A DNA stretch of 8,198 nt from NCBI GenBank assembly GCA_964551645.1, contig CAZKDV010000101.1:1-8198 (forward strand). The letters run 5' to 3'. This stretch comes from CAZKDV01 sp964551645 (GTDB lineage Bacteria; Bacteroidota; Bacteroidia; Bacteroidales; DTU049). Shown here piece after piece: positions 6,734 to 8,198 of this stretch. The notes under the pieces are model-generated. The model had not been told where the DNA came from. It ran no database searches and saw only the letters and a program-made list of their open reading frames with translations. Both the position numbers and the translations under genes were made by a program. The stretch's first letter is position 1; every line of letters begins with the position of its first letter.

Positions 6734-6772
6734 AAAAATTCAAATTTTTTTTGATATAAAAAAATATTTGAA
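6734..6772 (-). terminator. Candidate terminator after the SlyD-like gene
   Basis: On the minus strand TTCAAAT (6772-6766) pairs with ATTTGAA (6745-6739). One bulged base and a T7/A7 inner stem extend it, and the loop is 5 bases (6757-6753). Five T follow (6738-6734). It lies 28 bases past the stop at 6801 and before the aminotransferase start at 6692. The stem is almost all A-T, so it is a weak terminator at best. Confidence 0.45.
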
Positions 6773-6800
6773 GAAATAATTTAATCTAATGCTTGGTTCT

Positions 6801-7256
6801 TTATTCAACTTTAATGATTTCTCCTTTTATATATAGATTCATTCCTGCAAAAGGATGATTAAAATCAATAGTTGCAATTCTGTTTTCATGGTCAAGTTGC
6901 GAAATTACACCAAGACTTGCTTCTTCATCATCTTCTTCTTCAAGACTTAACACTTGACCTACTTCCAAGTCGGAATCTTCATCTTCATCTATATTGATTA
7001 AAGAATCAAAAGAAATTTCAACTACGCTATCTTCATCATATTCTCCGAATGCATTATCTGCATCAACGCTGAACTCAAATTTATTTTTTGCTTCAAGTCC
7101 TTTTATTTCTTCTTCAAATATTTCAAATAATTCGTTATTTCCATAAGTAAACACTAATGGATTGTCAGCTGTTATTTCTTCTACAATTTGACCATTTTGA
7201 TTATTTTCTCTTATTTCACATATAAGAGTAACTTTTGAATTTTCTTTAATTTTCAT
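6801..7256 (-). CDS. SlyD-like FKBP-type peptidyl-prolyl isomerase/chaperone
   Basis: The product is 151 residues, close to the two-domain core of SlyD without the His-rich metal tail. The FKBP part includes the beta strand KVTLICEIRE (8-17), the NPLVFTYGNNELFEIFEEEIKGLE region (32-55), and FEFSVDADNAFGEYDED (60-76), which matches the PxxAYGxxD region of the family. The insert-in-flap part (about 80-130) is very acidic (EEEDDEE at 106-112) and would hold the substrate-binding chaperone loop. DFNHPFAGMNLYIKGE (131-146) is the hallmark SlyD end of the domain. No signal peptide is visible, so cytoplasmic. The usual active-site Tyr near residue 13 is Cys, the usual Asp near 26 is Glu, and the IPGLE-type loop is replaced, so isomerase activity may be weak while chaperone activity remains. 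It lies 21 bases downstream of the 7278 gene, likely in one operon. Confidence 0.87.
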   Translation of the reverse strand: MKIKENSKVTLICEIRENNQNGQIVEEITADNPLVFTYGNNELFEIFEEEIKGLEAKNKFEFSVDADNAFGEYDEDSVVEISFDSLINIDEDEDSDLEVGQVLSLEEEDDEEASLGVISQLDHENRIATIDFNHPFAGMNLYIKGEIIKVE

Positions 7257-7277
7257 TGTTTTTTTTATTTAGGATTA

Positions 7278-8198
7278 TTATTCAATTTCTTCTTCTTCAT
7301 ATTCAATTTTTTTCAAAAAAGCATCTTTTCGTTTTGCTGTTGAGATATAATACGAATAGGCTTTTTGTCCGTCTTTAGCACTTATCTGTCGAGAGTCAGC
7401 TTTTGCATTTGTTATGTAATCATTAAATTCTTTAAAAGATGATATTGCCTGCATCAAGCCATTGGCATAATTGAAATAAAACCAATTGTTTGGACTTGTT
7501 TCAACATAAAAAGATAACCTATCTCCTCCTCTACGCAATTGTAATTCAATTTTTCCGTCAACATATCTATTAATTTGATGTTTGCCAATAGTATTAATTC
7601 CAATTTTGCCTTCAGATACATAAGACTTAGTTGCAGGGTTGAAAATAAATTTTATATCAGTAAAGGTAATAGTATGCTCAAGTTCTTTAGGAAATCTCCT
7701 GATTTGCCCATATAATCCAATTTCTGACATTATTTTATCAGAATGTTCTAATCCTACAACTTCACCCAGATATTTTGAATATAGCTGATTGTTAAGATTG
7801 ATGCCTTCAAGCCCTGTTGTATTGCTTATGCCTTCTTGGAATATTTTCATAGCATCGTCATTAAAATAAAAATCTAAAGTAATAACTGATGAAATAACAG
7901 TATTTTTATCTGCTGAATAATGCTGTATATTTCCATACAAATCAAAAAGAACTCGACCAAGATTAGCTCCCAAACTGAGTTTGCCTTCAGCATAACTGAT
8001 ACACTGAAGTCTGTCTAAACTAAAATAATTTCCAGGGAGAGATAATTGAGTTAGTTTTTCTAAACTACTAACCCTATATTCATTTGATGGTTTATCGTAA
8101 GTTAGATAATGTTCTGCACTTGCTAATTCTATATCTCCGCCAAGAATTTTCGGACTAAGTAATGCAGGATAAACGCCAACACTATCATTGGTTGAATA
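7278..8198 (-). CDS. Unrecognised protein, C-terminal 306 residues (5' end outside window)
   Basis: The frame is open from base 8198 to the TAA at 7278-7280 with no stop, so the gene starts beyond the right edge. The TTG at 7973 that could be taken as a start is internal: the 75 codons upstream are open and protein-like (for example SPKILGGDIELASAEHYLTY). I do not recognise a family. The visible part alternates beta-like segments (LSLGANLGRVLFDLYG, HTITFTDIKFIF, YVDGKIELQLRRGGDRLSFY) with polar turns and has no transmembrane helix. It ends in a charged, Glu-rich tail (KKIEYEEEEIE). The repetitive beta pattern suggests a large envelope-associated or filament-like protein, but this is only an impression. 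It is 21 bases upstream of the SlyD-like gene and probably co-transcribed with it. Confidence 0.8.
   Translation of the reverse strand, partial: YSTNDSVGVYPALLSPKILGGDIELASAEHYLTYDKPSNEYRVSSLEKLTQLSLPGNYFSLDRLQCISYAEGKLSLGANLGRVLFDLYGNIQHYSADKNTVISSVITLDFYFNDDAMKIFQEGISNTTGLEGINLNNQLYSKYLGEVVGLEHSDKIMSEIGLYGQIRRFPKELEHTITFTDIKFIFNPATKSYVSEGKIGINTIGKHQINRYVDGKIELQLRRGGDRLSFYVETSPNNWFYFNYANGLMQAISSFKEFNDYITNAKADSRQISAKDGQKAYSYYISTAKRKDAFLKKIEYEEEEIE

Noticed and set aside
7278..7973. A gene starting with the TTG at 7973
   Set aside because: The same frame stays open and protein-like up to the window edge at 8198, so the TTG is an internal codon of a truncated gene.

Overview
The window is AT-rich, and every protein-coding gene in it lies on the minus strand; one tRNA gene lies on the plus strand. 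Several features point to a Bacteroidota (Bacteroidetes) chromosome. There is a gliding-motility-associated (CHU_C, type IX secretion) C-terminal domain, secreted filament-like proteins with the N-terminal style typical of this phylum, TAnnTTTG-type -7 boxes, and no clear Shine-Dalgarno sequences. The genus cannot be told from the sequence. No transposase, integrase, phage structural gene or CRISPR array is visible.

Layout from left to right (transcription of the protein genes runs right to left). Positions 1-1299 hold the N-terminal 433 residues of a large secreted surface protein whose 3' end is outside the window. Positions 1300-1465 hold a terminator and a candidate promoter. Positions 1466-2764 encode a secreted tail-fibre-like protein ending in an S74 self-cleaving intramolecular chaperone domain. 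Positions 2817-4016 encode a clear paralogue of the first protein, but with a CHU_C secretion domain at its end. The three genes form a cell-surface cluster: two related exported proteins flank a predicted trimeric self-processing fibre. The upstream pair (2817-4016 and 1466-2764) is spaced like an operon; the third gene appears to have its own promoter after a terminator.

Positions 4017-4302 are a 286-base divergent intergenic region with promoter boxes for both sides. A tRNA-Asp(GTC) gene follows at 4303-4377, with a strong hairpin that can terminate transcription in both directions. That hairpin also closes the minus-strand pair at 4437-5352, a DUF2752 membrane protein overlapping a TM2-domain protein with a lipoprotein-like leader.

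Upstream of that pair, past a 140-base gap with potential RNA structure, is a class I PLP-dependent aminotransferase (5493-6692). Next come a SlyD-like FKBP protein (6801-7256) and, 21 bases further upstream, the C-terminal 306 residues of an unrecognised protein that runs off the right edge (7278-8198). The right half is housekeeping-like. The most unusual content is the surface-protein cluster on the left. I did not find a convincing new multi-gene system. The best leads are the paralogue/S74 arrangement, the altered active-site region of the SlyD-like protein, and the structured gap at 5401-5467.
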